Of a stretch of 24,996 nt of DNA, positions 16,022 to 24,644 are shown one piece after another (the first letter of the stretch is position 1; each line of letters starts with the position of its first letter). The position numbers were made by a program, and so were the translations under genes. Location of the stretch: NCBI RefSeq assembly GCF_000718135.1, contig NZ_JOEM01000038.1:1-24996 (forward strand), in the 5' to 3' direction. The DNA is from Streptomyces cyaneofuscatus (GTDB lineage: Bacteria; Actinomycetota; Actinomycetes; Streptomycetales; Streptomycetaceae). The notes beneath the pieces are model-generated. The model worked only from the letters and a program-made list of their open reading frames with translations. It was not told where the DNA came from and ran no database searches.

Positions 16022-16032
16022 CTCCTACGGAG
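16022..16032. promoter_or_regulatory. Palindromic pair of back-to-back Shine-Dalgarno sites
   Basis: CTCC-TAC-GGAG supplies GGAG on both strands. The minus-strand copy serves the PseG-like gene (ATG 16011 or GTG 16017) and the plus-strand copy (extended to GGAGGA) serves the epimerase ATG at 16039. Only 27 bases separate the two start codons, so both promoters must lie inside the opposite coding regions. Confidence 0.6.
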
Positions 16033-16038
16033 GAAGGC

Positions 16039-16989
16039 ATGCGCGTATTGATCACTGGGGCGTCCGGCTATCTCGGGCAGACAGTGGTGCACCGCCTGGT
16101 TACGGAGGGGTTCGCGGTGACCGCGCTCCAACACCGCACCAGGCGGTGGTGGCCTTCGGCCGTCCGGGTACGTGCGGGGGACTTACTCCGGCCGGCGGGT
16201 CTGACGGAAGCGGTCCGGGACGTCGAGGCGGTGTGCCACCTCGCTGCCGATACGACGGTGCGCCAGACCTCCGAACACGCGGCCGAACTGCAGCGGCAGG
16301 TTATCACCGGGGGAACCACCCATCTGCTGGCCGCGATGGAGACCGAGGCCAAACGCCGCGGTACTTCTCTGGTGTTGCTCAACCTTTCCAGCTCTGCGGT
16401 GTATGGGCGGGGCACCGGCAGCCCCCTGCGCACCACAGACATGGCCAAACCCCGGAGCCCCTACGGCGCCGCCAAGCTGGCCGCCGAGAAGGCCATCGGT
16501 GCCACAGCCGCCGGCGGTCGCATCGGGGCGATCAGCCTGCGTCTGTTCAATGCCGCCGGTCGCACACCCTACGGCTCCGCGCCCAGCCCGGTCACCCTGA
16601 TTCCCCGGGCAGTGGCTGCCGCGAGCGGACACTCGCCGGCCCTGACCGTCAACGGGGACGGCAGCGCCGTGAGGGACTTCGTCCACGTCCGTGACGTCAC
16701 CGCCGCGGTGGCCGCCTCCCTCGTCCGTACGGTGCCGGGAACTCACAGCGTCTACAACGTCGGCGCCACCCCCGCGAGCGTGGCCGAGGTGCTGGACGAG
16801 GTTGGGCGGTACGCCGGCAGGAACGTGCCGGTGCGATATCGGTCGGCCGACGAGAGGGACACCCCCCACCTGGTGGCCGATACGGCCGATGCCAGGGCCG
16901 CACTGGGCTGGGACCCGGTCCGCTCCGGGTTGCCGCACATCGTGGCGGAGCAGTTCGACGCCTCTTACCACGAGCACAACAGGAGTTGA
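16039..16989 (+). CDS. NAD-dependent NDP-sugar epimerase/dehydratase (extended SDR)
   Basis: 316 aa, normal for the family. The N-terminal Rossmann loop is TGASGYLG (6-13). CHLAADTT is the usual strand-4 motif. The catalytic set is the Ser-rich strand NLSSSAVYG with Tyr142 and Lys146 in SPYGAAK (YxxxK). VRDFVHVRDV and the C-terminal SVYNVG segment are typical of GalE/RmlB-like nucleotide-sugar enzymes. It probably epimerises or otherwise modifies a UDP- or dTDP-sugar for the glycosyltransferase encoded two genes downstream. The exact reaction cannot be told from sequence. The ATG at 16039 follows GGAGGA closely; much longer in-frame extensions upstream are not plausible because they run antisense through the PseG-like gene. 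Leu49 is a TTA codon. The stop is two bases before the PseB-like ATG. Confidence 0.88.
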   Translation: MRVLITGASGYLGQTVVHRLVTEGFAVTALQHRTRRWWPSAVRVRAGDLLRPAGLTEAVRDVEAVCHLAADTTVRQTSEHAAELQRQVITGGTTHLLAAMETEAKRRGTSLVLLNLSSSAVYGRGTGSPLRTTDMAKPRSPYGAAKLAAEKAIGATAAGGRIGAISLRLFNAAGRTPYGSAPSPVTLIPRAVAAASGHSPALTVNGDGSAVRDFVHVRDVTAAVAASLVRTVPGTHSVYNVGATPASVAEVLDEVGRYAGRNVPVRYRSADERDTPHLVADTADARAALGWDPVRSGLPHIVAEQFDASYHEHNRS

Positions 16990-16991
16990 GA

Positions 16992-17990
16992 ATGTCGCAG
17001 ACACTCCAGGGATCCACCCTGCTGGTCACCGGGGCCACCGGTTCTTTCGGCCGGGCGCTCATCGGGCACGTCCTGGACCACCACCGGGCGGCCCGCGTCG
17101 TGGCCTACTCGCGGGACGAGCTCAAACAGTACGAGGCCCGCCGCCACTTCGATGACGACCCCCGGCTGCGGTGGGTCATCGGCGACGTACGCGACCGGGA
17201 GAGACTGCTCTCCGCGATGCGAGGCGTCGACCACGTCGTTCACGCGGCCGCCCTGAAACAAGTGGACACCGGGGAGTCCAACCCCTCGGAGTTCGTCCGG
17301 ACCAATGTCCTGGGCTCGCAGAACGTGGTGGACGCTGCGATCGAAGCGGGTGTACGCAAGGTCGTGGCCCTCTCCACCGACAAGGCGTGCCGTCCCATCA
17401 ACCTGTACGGCGCCACTAAGCTCGTCGCGGACAAGCTGTTCATCGCGGCGAACCTCCAAACGGCCGACGCGGAGGCACGGTTTGCGGTCGTACGGTACGG
17501 GAACGTCCTCGGGAGCAGGGGATCGGTGGTCCCGTTCTTCCGGGAGACGGGACGCGCCGGGAAGTCCCTGCCCATCACGGACAAGCGGATGACCCGGTTC
17601 TGGCTCGGCCTTGACCAGGCGATCCGCTTCGTCGTGGAATCCCTGGACCTGATGCAGGGTGGTGAGCTGTACGTCCCGCGCATACCCAGCATGCGGATCG
17701 TCGACCTGGCGCGGGCGGTCGTACCGGACGCCCTCATGCATGAGGTGGGGCTTCGCCCCGGCGAGAAGCTCCACGAGGAGATGATCCATCCCGACGACGC
17801 CGCTAGCGTGGTCCGGCTGGGCAACCGGTACATCGTGCAGCCGACCCTCGGCGACGCCTGGGACTACCGGCAGCCCGCCGACGCCGTACCGGTACCGAGC
17901 GGGTTCTCCTACTGCTCCGACCAGAACAGCCAGTGGCTGACCGCCGACGACCTTCGCACCCTGCTCGGCCCAACGGGGGTCCTGTCATGA
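16992..17990 (+). CDS. pseB: UDP-N-acetylglucosamine 4,6-dehydratase, PseB/FlaA1-like
   Basis: 332 aa. An extended SDR with the NAD loop TGATGSFG (13-20), AAALKQVDTGESNPSEFVRT (85-104), which parallels the ALKHV...E.NP...TN block of PseB, the STDKA motif (Asp130, Lys131) and YGATK (Tyr139, Lys143). Spacing of the Asp-Lys-Tyr set is almost the same as in H. pylori FlaA1, a C5-inverting UDP-GlcNAc 4,6-dehydratase. The product would be a UDP-4-keto-6-deoxy-2-acetamido sugar, ready for amination at C4. With the PseG-like gene this points to a 2,4-diamino-2,4,6-trideoxyhexose-type building block. The ATG at 16992 follows AGGAG (16981-16985); TTG at 16986 is an unlikely alternative. The stop overlaps the next start as ATGA. 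Confidence 0.9.
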   Translation: MSQTLQGSTLLVTGATGSFGRALIGHVLDHHRAARVVAYSRDELKQYEARRHFDDDPRLRWVIGDVRDRERLLSAMRGVDHVVHAAALKQVDTGESNPSEFVRTNVLGSQNVVDAAIEAGVRKVVALSTDKACRPINLYGATKLVADKLFIAANLQTADAEARFAVVRYGNVLGSRGSVVPFFRETGRAGKSLPITDKRMTRFWLGLDQAIRFVVESLDLMQGGELYVPRIPSMRIVDLARAVVPDALMHEVGLRPGEKLHEEMIHPDDAASVVRLGNRYIVQPTLGDAWDYRQPADAVPVPSGFSYCSDQNSQWLTADDLRTLLGPTGVLS

Positions 17991-20881
17991 CCACAACCAC
18001 GCCTACTCTACGTGCTTTGGCCCGCCGCCTCGCCGACTATGCGGTGCTCGCCCATGACCCCGCGGTGCCAGCCGCCACGGCCGGCTACTGGGAGATGAGC
18101 CGCGCCCACTACACAGCGATCGACGACGTAGTGCGCGGATTCTCGGCCAAGGACGTTGCCGGGGCACGGGCGTACCAGGCACTCGCAACCGCGGCGCACG
18201 ATCCGGCTCACCACCGGTTGCTCACTGGGTACTTGGCGGGGATGCTGCACCGGCACCCGGCCGAGCAAGCCCGACTCGGCGCACTGGTCGCCGCTAGTGA
18301 CCGGGAGATTTGGCTCGACCACCACCTCGGCGACCGGCACACACCAGACAGGGCACCGCTCGGGCTCAAGGAGGTACACGCCCTGGCCGGGCCCCGGGTG
18401 AGACCACCCGGGGCCGACCCCCGAGTGCACGTGGTGATTCCCTTCCGCGACCGAACTGGCGAGGGCCGCGCCCGCAACCTGCTCGCCTGCCTGATCGCTC
18501 TGCGTGACCAGGACTACGCTATCGGCTCGGTCCAAGTCACCGTCGTCGAGACCGACGTCCACCCTCGCTGGCGAGAACTGATCGAGCCACTGGTCGACTC
18601 CTATGTGTTCGCCGCCCACGACGGCCGATTCAATAAGTCCTGGGCGGTCAACGTTGGCGTGGTCACCGAAGGCGCCGGGTCGGTCTACACCTGCGTCCTG
18701 GATGCGGACATCCTGATTGACCGCTCCTTCGTCCGCCGTAACGTCCGGCGGTTCCTGGACAACGGGCACACAGCACACGTCTGCTGCGACCAGTCCCTCT
18801 CCCTAGACGGCCCGTCAACAGCCGAAGCCATCGCCCGGCGGTGCGGAGCCGGAGACGCCGACGTGCCGCTAGACGTGCTGCGTGGAGTCCTGCTGCGGGA
18901 GCCGCCGGGCGGTGCCCTGTGGGCACGCAGCGACGCGTACGAAGCGGTCAGCGGCTTCGACGAACGCTTCGAGGGCTGGGGCGGCGAGGATGAGGACATC
19001 ACCCGCAGGTTGCAGCGGAGCGGCGACTTCCGGCGCTACGGTGACGCACCGCTGCTGCACCTGGACCATCCGCGCCCGGCAATGCGCGACAGTGAGCAAC
19101 AACCGTTCAACGCCCATGTAAAGATGGAAACTTGGGACGGCGGTGCCGGCTACGGCGACCCGTTCGCGTACACCGGCATCGCACCACGCTCGACTGCCGC
19201 GATCGCATTCTCGGCCACCGCTCGGGTTCCCGGCCCCCTAATGTGGGGGCAACGTCTGCTTTGGAATGACTCTCAATGGCTGGGAGAGAACGACCACTAC
19301 TTCAACATGACCGTGAGCGTGCCTGTCCCGCCCGGATGCCGGCTTACCCAAGTCCTGGATTGTCTGCAGCACCTAGTCCATCGCCACGAGGCTCTGCGCA
19401 GTAGGGTGATTCTCACTCCCGCGGGAGCACCCCTCCAGGAAGTCCTGCCCTCAGGATCGATCGACGTCCTACTTGCGGAAGCCTCCCCGGACACGGTAGA
19501 GGACGTCGCCGTGCAATCGCACGCGGAGCTGTTCGGGCGCTCCTTCCGCTTGGCCGACGAATGGCCGGTGCGGCCCTGTGTCGTCTCGGTCCAGGGCCTC
19601 CCCGCCCACGTCACGCTGGTCCTCTCGCACGTCTTCGCCGACGCCGGTGCGGCAGCGGTTCTCGCTGAGGAGTTGACAGCGCTGCTGGCAGGAACCACAG
19701 CCGACAAACTGCCGGGGCAGCCCCCCGCGCAACCGCTAGACCGTGCCGCTTACGAGGCCTCCCCGCCCGGCCAGAGACTCTCGGCGATCGCCCTGCGCCG
19801 ACTGGAAAAGCAGCTTCGGTCGATCCCGCAGACAATGTTCCCGGGCCCGGTGCTCAAGCCCGATCCATACCGCTACCGTCGGATGGAGATGCGCTCACCG
19901 GCCCTGACCGAAGCCTTGCGCCGTATTGCCGACCGGGAAAAGGCCAGTACATCGACTGTGCTGCTGGCCACCGTCGCCCTGGTGCTCGCGGCCGCCACCG
20001 GCCAGCGAACCGCAGTGTTCAAGACTGTACTCGGCAACCGTGCTTTCCCTGGTCTGGAACGGCTGGTGGGCAACACCCTCAGCAACGGCATCGTGCCAGT
20101 CGGGATCAAGGACGCCACCTTCGCCCGTCTGGTAAACGCGGTCGGCCGAGTCACGATGGGCAACCTGCTGCGCAGCCAGTGCGACCCGACCGAGCGGGAC
20201 GCGGTGACGGCTGCGGTCTCCCACGAGCGGGGCGTCCATGTGGATCTCTCGGTGTTCTTCAACGACACCCGTGACATCGCCAGAGGGCGGGAACCTCACA
20301 TGCGGCCAGAAGCGGATCTCGAAGCCCTGTCCGCGTTGACCCAGACGTCCTGGGTTGGTGAGTGGGAGCGGCAAGATGCCAAGTTCTTCTTCCACACCCG
20401 GTCGGACCGTGACTGCGACCCGGTATATGCGATGGTTGATACCGCCTTCCTGGCGAGCGCATCCGTCGACGCCCTATTGCGCGGTCTCGAACGCGTCGCC
20501 GTGCGGGTGGCCGAAGCGGACACACCGATCCGAGAGCTTCGGGAACTTCTCGAGAAGCACGGCACCGGTGCCCCCGCCCGCGGCCCTGACTGGCTGCTGG
20601 TGGACCACTGCTGGATCCGGCCAGGAGACATTAGTGCGGCGCTCGCTGCGGCGCTCCCGGCGTGGCCGTCCGAGGTGTTGGTCACCGAGAGGGAAGAGGG
20701 GCCCATCCTCACGGCGCACGTCACATGTGACGACCCGTCGGTATCCCCGCAGGACTTGCACCGGGCCGTCGTCTCCGTCTTGCCGGACTTCCCGGCCGCT
20801 ATGGCTCCGAGCCGTTACCTGATCACCTCGGCGGATTCTCCGCCTGCGGGCGCGGCCGGAGAACCGGTCGGCCCAACCTAG
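17987..20881 (+). CDS. Glycosyltransferase (GT2/GT7-like) fused to an NRPS condensation domain
   Basis: 964 aa. Residues 1-140 are an alanine-rich, probably helical region I do not recognise. About 145-365 is a GT-A glycosyltransferase: VHVVIPFRDR, the DAD metal motif (239-241), and FEGWGGEDED (328-337), typical of galactosyltransferase-like C-terminal segments. About 410-855 is a condensation domain: a C1-like start LLWNDSQWLGENDHY, HRHEALRSR (C2), and SHVFADA (547-553), where the catalytic His548 and Asp552 are kept while the first His and the final Gly of HHxxxDG are changed. Residues about 870-950 resemble only the small C-terminal subdomain of an A domain, with no A core. The enzyme may glycosylate and also acylate an aminosugar or peptide (inference). 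There is no signal peptide or membrane segment. The ATG overlaps the PseB stop (ATGA). Confidence 0.85.
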   Translation: MTTTTPTLRALARRLADYAVLAHDPAVPAATAGYWEMSRAHYTAIDDVVRGFSAKDVAGARAYQALATAAHDPAHHRLLTGYLAGMLHRHPAEQARLGALVAASDREIWLDHHLGDRHTPDRAPLGLKEVHALAGPRVRPPGADPRVHVVIPFRDRTGEGRARNLLACLIALRDQDYAIGSVQVTVVETDVHPRWRELIEPLVDSYVFAAHDGRFNKSWAVNVGVVTEGAGSVYTCVLDADILIDRSFVRRNVRRFLDNGHTAHVCCDQSLSLDGPSTAEAIARRCGAGDADVPLDVLRGVLLREPPGGALWARSDAYEAVSGFDERFEGWGGEDEDITRRLQRSGDFRRYGDAPLLHLDHPRPAMRDSEQQPFNAHVKMETWDGGAGYGDPFAYTGIAPRSTAAIAFSATARVPGPLMWGQRLLWNDSQWLGENDHYFNMTVSVPVPPGCRLTQVLDCLQHLVHRHEALRSRVILTPAGAPLQEVLPSGSIDVLLAEASPDTVEDVAVQSHAELFGRSFRLADEWPVRPCVVSVQGLPAHVTLVLSHVFADAGAAAVLAEELTALLAGTTADKLPGQPPAQPLDRAAYEASPPGQRLSAIALRRLEKQLRSIPQTMFPGPVLKPDPYRYRRMEMRSPALTEALRRIADREKASTSTVLLATVALVLAAATGQRTAVFKTVLGNRAFPGLERLVGNTLSNGIVPVGIKDATFARLVNAVGRVTMGNLLRSQCDPTERDAVTAAVSHERGVHVDLSVFFNDTRDIARGREPHMRPEADLEALSALTQTSWVGEWERQDAKFFFHTRSDRDCDPVYAMVDTAFLASASVDALLRGLERVAVRVAEADTPIRELRELLEKHGTGAPARGPDWLLVDHCWIRPGDISAALAAALPAWPSEVLVTEREEGPILTAHVTCDDPSVSPQDLHRAVVSVLPDFPAAMAPSRYLITSADSPPAGAAGEPVGPT

Positions 20882-20945
20882 TGAAACCCCCGCCGCAGGA
20901 GACTCGCCGCTCCTCTCTCCCCAAGACCCGCCCTCCACTCTCGCG

Positions 20946-20951
20946 AAGGAG
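20946..20951 (+). promoter_or_regulatory. Shine-Dalgarno AAGGAG deciding the first ABC start
   Basis: AAGGAG stands 7 bases before GTG 20959. This favours that start over the in-frame GTG at 20881, which would overlap the preceding stop and add 26 low-complexity Pro/Arg/Ser residues. Confidence 0.7.
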
Positions 20952-20958
20952 AACACCT

Positions 20959-22857
20959 GTGCCAGCGTCGCTGACCTGGTCGGCCGACGTTGTCGCTGCC
21001 GTCCGCGGACGAACGGGCCGTTGGGTCGAGATCACCCGTCTGTTGCATCGGGCGGGGACCCACGCCGCAGTCGGGTCACTGCTGCTGAACGTGGTACTCG
21101 GCATTCTCCCTGGCACGTTCGTCGTCGCCACGAGTGTGCTGCTCGGCGAGGTGCCGGGTCCGGCCGAGGCGCGCTCGGGACTGCCGGCGAAGGCCTTCAC
21201 CACCCTGTTCGTGGTGGTCGGCGCCTTCGCGCTGCAGCACTTCCTGGCACCGTTTCAAACGGTAGTAGCGGAAGCTGTTGCCCGTCGTGTTGACGAGCAT
21301 TGCATCGAAAGACTTTTCGAAGTGACGCTACGTCGGGCTCCGTTCCAAATCCTGGAGAACCCGTTCCACATCGACCTGATCGCCGACGCGCGGGCTGCCT
21401 TCGCCCGTGCGATGCCTACACCCGGCGAAGCAGCTGCTGCACTACCATTGCTGCTTGCCCGCTATAGCCAGCTGGCCACTGCGGTCGTGCTCGTTGGGTA
21501 CGTGCTCAGCCCGCTTGCCGCTGTCGTCGCGGCCGCGACCTCACTGGCCATCCGATTCGGCGTGCGCGGAACGTTGGGTCGGTACGCGGTGCTCTGGGAG
21601 TCACTGACTCGGCATCGCCGCAGGACCAGCTACATGAGAGAGCTAGCGACCGGACTCCAGGCGGCCAAGGAAATCCGCATGCTGAACCTAATGCCGTGGT
21701 TGAGCGCTCGGTTCCGCAAAGAGACCATGGCCGAGTTGCAGCCGCTGTGGGAGGGGAGCCGACGCCTGCAGTTCTGGCCGTTCATCGCCTTGGCGGCCGT
21801 CGGATTCCTCGGTGGATCGACCATACTGGGCCTGTTGGCGTCGCAGACGTCGCAAGGGCGGGTCAGCCTGTTGGAGCTGGGCATCGGCATCCAGGCGGTC
21901 TTGATCACCATGCGCTTCGGTGTGGCGTTTCCGGAATGTGACATGCCGACCCAGTTCGGGATGAACTCCTTCCATGCACTGAAACGGCTGGAAAAGGTGT
22001 CAAGTCGCGCAGCCCACCAGACGTCTGCACTCGATGCTCCCGCACCTGCACCGCAAAACTTGATCGCCTTCGAAAAGGTCTCGTTCTCCTACCAACAGGG
22101 TGCTCCGGCAGTGCTCGACGGGCTCGACCTGGAAATCCCCGCCGGTAAGTGCACCGCCATCGTCGGTCTCAACGGGGCTGGCAAGACCACGTTGGTGAAA
22201 CTGCTGGCCCGGCTCTACGAACCCACCCAGGGCCGGATCCTGGTCGACGGCGTCGACCTGGGCGACTGTGCCCCGGGAGCCTGGCAGCGTCGGATCGCCG
22301 TCATCTTTCAGGACTACCTCCGCTACGGGCTTTCGGCCGGAGAGAACATTGGTCTCGGCAATCCCAACCTCCTCGACGACAATGCGGCTGTGCTTGCCGC
22401 AGCCGAGAGCGCCGGGGCAAGCGGCATCGTGCGGAGTCTGCCCGAGGGCCTGCGCACGCCGCTCTCCCGGAACTACCCCGGCGGGCGTGACCTCTCTGGA
22501 GGTCAGTGGCAGCGGATCGCGCTCGCCCGAGCCCTGCTGGCCGTCCGTGGCGGGGCCACAGTCCTGGTCCTAGACGAACCGACCGCGCAGTTGGACGTAC
22601 GCAGCGAAGTGCAGTTCTTCGACGAATTCCTGGCCACTTCCGGGGCTCAGGGCATCACCAGCGTCATCATCTCGCACCGCTTCTCGACCGTAAGGCACGC
22701 GGACCGGATCGTGGTCCTTGAGTACGGCCGGGTGCTGGAGCAGGGCACCCACGAGTCACTCATGGAGGCCGACGGGCGGTACGCGGAGCTATTCCGGTTG
22801 CAGGCCCAGCGATTCCACGACGAGCACGAGCGGGAAGAGACGGGAGCTACCCCATGA
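20959..22857 (+). CDS. ABC exporter half-transporter (membrane and ATPase domains), subunit 1
   Basis: 632 aa. The N-terminal membrane domain (about 35-345) has hydrophobic segments near 38-62, 81-98, 160-200 and 273-295, and the coupling-helix sequence AAKEIRMLNL. The ATPase domain (about 365-620) is complete: Walker A GLNGAGKTT (403-411), Q-loop IFQDY (449-453), signature LSGGQ (512-516), Walker B VLVLDE (535-540) and H-loop His573. It probably forms a heterodimer with the next gene product in the cytoplasmic membrane and exports the cluster product, giving self-protection. Substrate specificity is inferred from context only. The gap from the glycosyltransferase fusion is 77 bases, and the stop overlaps the next ATG (ATGA). 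Confidence 0.93.
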   Translation: MPASLTWSADVVAAVRGRTGRWVEITRLLHRAGTHAAVGSLLLNVVLGILPGTFVVATSVLLGEVPGPAEARSGLPAKAFTTLFVVVGAFALQHFLAPFQTVVAEAVARRVDEHCIERLFEVTLRRAPFQILENPFHIDLIADARAAFARAMPTPGEAAAALPLLLARYSQLATAVVLVGYVLSPLAAVVAAATSLAIRFGVRGTLGRYAVLWESLTRHRRRTSYMRELATGLQAAKEIRMLNLMPWLSARFRKETMAELQPLWEGSRRLQFWPFIALAAVGFLGGSTILGLLASQTSQGRVSLLELGIGIQAVLITMRFGVAFPECDMPTQFGMNSFHALKRLEKVSSRAAHQTSALDAPAPAPQNLIAFEKVSFSYQQGAPAVLDGLDLEIPAGKCTAIVGLNGAGKTTLVKLLARLYEPTQGRILVDGVDLGDCAPGAWQRRIAVIFQDYLRYGLSAGENIGLGNPNLLDDNAAVLAAAESAGASGIVRSLPEGLRTPLSRNYPGGRDLSGGQWQRIALARALLAVRGGATVLVLDEPTAQLDVRSEVQFFDEFLATSGAQGITSVIISHRFSTVRHADRIVVLEYGRVLEQGTHESLMEADGRYAELFRLQAQRFHDEHEREETGATP

Positions 22858-24644
22858 GGAGTGTTTGGACGTCCGCCTCCTACCTGCTGGCTCTGGGATG
22901 GCGCATCAGCCGCCGCCGCCTGGTCGTCTCTGTCGTGCTCTTGACAGTGGGCCACCTGTCCGCACCGATGGCGGCAATAATGCTGGGTGCCTTCTCCGAG
23001 GCCGCGCTCTCGGGGCGGACCGCCCGCGCCGTCACCCTTTCCGTCGGTATCGCCTTAGTCCTAGTTTTCGACCTGACCATGACGCACTTCGCCCACCTCA
23101 CCTACTACGAATTGGGTCAGCTCGAACAACTCGCCCTCACCGAGGAGGTTGCGGGCATCGTCAACGGCAGCCCGGGTATCGAGGTGCACGACGATTCCAG
23201 GTTCAGCGAAACGCTGTCGATGGTGACCGACCGCCTGCTGCAGGTTCGGGCGGCCTTGGAGGCGGCACTGCTGCTGGGCAGCGCAGTACTGCAGGGTCTG
23301 CTGACCGCAGCAGTGTTGGCGAGCGTCAACCCCTGGCTAGCATTGTTGCCCCTAGCGGCCGTTCCCGCAGTGTTGGCCAGCACCCGAGCCCAGCGAATCG
23401 TGGACGAGGCCAGAAACGCGACCGCCTCGCACCTCCAGCTGTCCCGCCACTTGGTGGATCTCGGCACTATGGCCACGTCAGCGAAGGAAATCCGGCTCTT
23501 CGGCGTCCAGGATGCAGTGGTGGAGCGGCAACGGCGAGCGTGGCGCGCTGTCTCTAATCGCCTGACCACAGCGCAGTTCCGCGGCGCCCTGCTGCGAGCC
23601 GGCGGCCAGATAGGGTTCGCTGCCGCCTACGGCGTGGCTATCTGGCTGGTTTTGCGGGGGGCGGTCAGTGGCGAGGTCGGCATCGGACAGATGGTTCTCA
23701 CCCTCACCCTCTCGGTCCAGGTCGGCGCTCAGGTCGCAACCACGCTGGGGCTAATCGGCAAGCTGCAGAACGCGGGCCGCATCGTAGAACTCATCGCCCA
23801 GCTGCGCTCGAGCGCGGCACCGGAGACCCTGTCCGCTGCGAGGGTGGCTTCGCTCCCGGCGGTCCTACGCGGCGAAATCCGTCTGGAGAGCGTCTCGTTC
23901 GTCTATCCCGGCACAGACCGGCTGATCCTGGACAACGTCTCCTTGACCATCCCGGCCGGCACCACTGCGGCCCTGGTCGGCGAGAACGGCGCAGGCAAAA
24001 GCACGCTCGTCAAGCTTCTCTGCGGCCTATACCGCCCTACGTCCGGCCGCATTCTGGTCGACGGTATCGACCTTCAGGATCTCCGCTTGGAACAGTGGCA
24101 AGCCCGAGTCGCCACCCTCTTCCAGGACTTCGCACGGCTCGAACTGCGCCTGCGAGAGAACGTAGGCATCGGCCGCCTCGACTTCATGGAGGACGACGAC
24201 CGACTCCGGCAAGCCCTGAAGGCGGCGCGGGCAGACACTTTGGTGTCCGCTCTGCCGGACGGTCTCGATCAGCTTCTCGGGCACGCCTACGGAGACGGCT
24301 CGGAACTCTCCGGCGGCCAGTGGCAGTCTCTGGGGCTCGCCCGCGCGCTAATGCGCACCGACCCGTTGCTGTTGCTCCTTGACGAGCCGGCAGCCGCACT
24401 GGACGCCGCTGCGGAGCACACCCTTTTCGAACGGTTCGCCGCCGGCTCGAGCGTCGTCGGCGCCACCAACGGTGCGGTGACCCTCTTTGTCTCCCACCGT
24501 TTCTCCACCGTTCGCCTGGCCCAGCAGATCATCGTGCTCGGCAGGGGCCGTGTCATCGAGGCGGGCACACATGAGGCTCTCATGGCCGAACAGGGCTTCT
24601 ACCGAGAGCTGTTCACCCTCCAGGCTGAGGCCTATGAAAAGTGA
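22854..24644 (+). CDS. ABC exporter half-transporter, subunit 2
   Basis: 596 aa. The membrane domain (about 10-330) has hydrophobic stretches near 22-45, 60-75, 135-180, 250-272 and 278-300, and the SAKEIRLFGV coupling segment. The ATPase domain (about 340-590) has Walker A GENGAGKST (376-384), Q-loop LFQDF (422-426), signature LSGGQ (485-489), Walker B LLLLLDE (505-511) and His548 in SHRFSTVR. Both subunits keep all catalytic residues, so neither ATP site looks degenerate. The ATG sits in an ATGA overlap with subunit 1, as expected for a 1:1 heterodimer. Leu68 is a TTA codon (23055-23057). This is the last gene of the plus-strand operon. Confidence 0.93.
   Translation: MRSVWTSASYLLALGWRISRRRLVVSVVLLTVGHLSAPMAAIMLGAFSEAALSGRTARAVTLSVGIALVLVFDLTMTHFAHLTYYELGQLEQLALTEEVAGIVNGSPGIEVHDDSRFSETLSMVTDRLLQVRAALEAALLLGSAVLQGLLTAAVLASVNPWLALLPLAAVPAVLASTRAQRIVDEARNATASHLQLSRHLVDLGTMATSAKEIRLFGVQDAVVERQRRAWRAVSNRLTTAQFRGALLRAGGQIGFAAAYGVAIWLVLRGAVSGEVGIGQMVLTLTLSVQVGAQVATTLGLIGKLQNAGRIVELIAQLRSSAAPETLSAARVASLPAVLRGEIRLESVSFVYPGTDRLILDNVSLTIPAGTTAALVGENGAGKSTLVKLLCGLYRPTSGRILVDGIDLQDLRLEQWQARVATLFQDFARLELRLRENVGIGRLDFMEDDDRLRQALKAARADTLVSALPDGLDQLLGHAYGDGSELSGGQWQSLGLARALMRTDPLLLLLDEPAAALDAAAEHTLFERFAAGSSVVGATNGAVTLFVSHRFSTVRLAQQIIVLGRGRVIEAGTHEALMAEQGFYRELFTLQAEAYEK

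Noticed and set aside
14131..16038. Long in-frame extension upstream of the epimerase
   Set aside because: It would run through the end of the SbnB-A gene and antisense through the PseG-like gene; the ATG at 16039 has its own Shine-Dalgarno and begins with the Rossmann loop.
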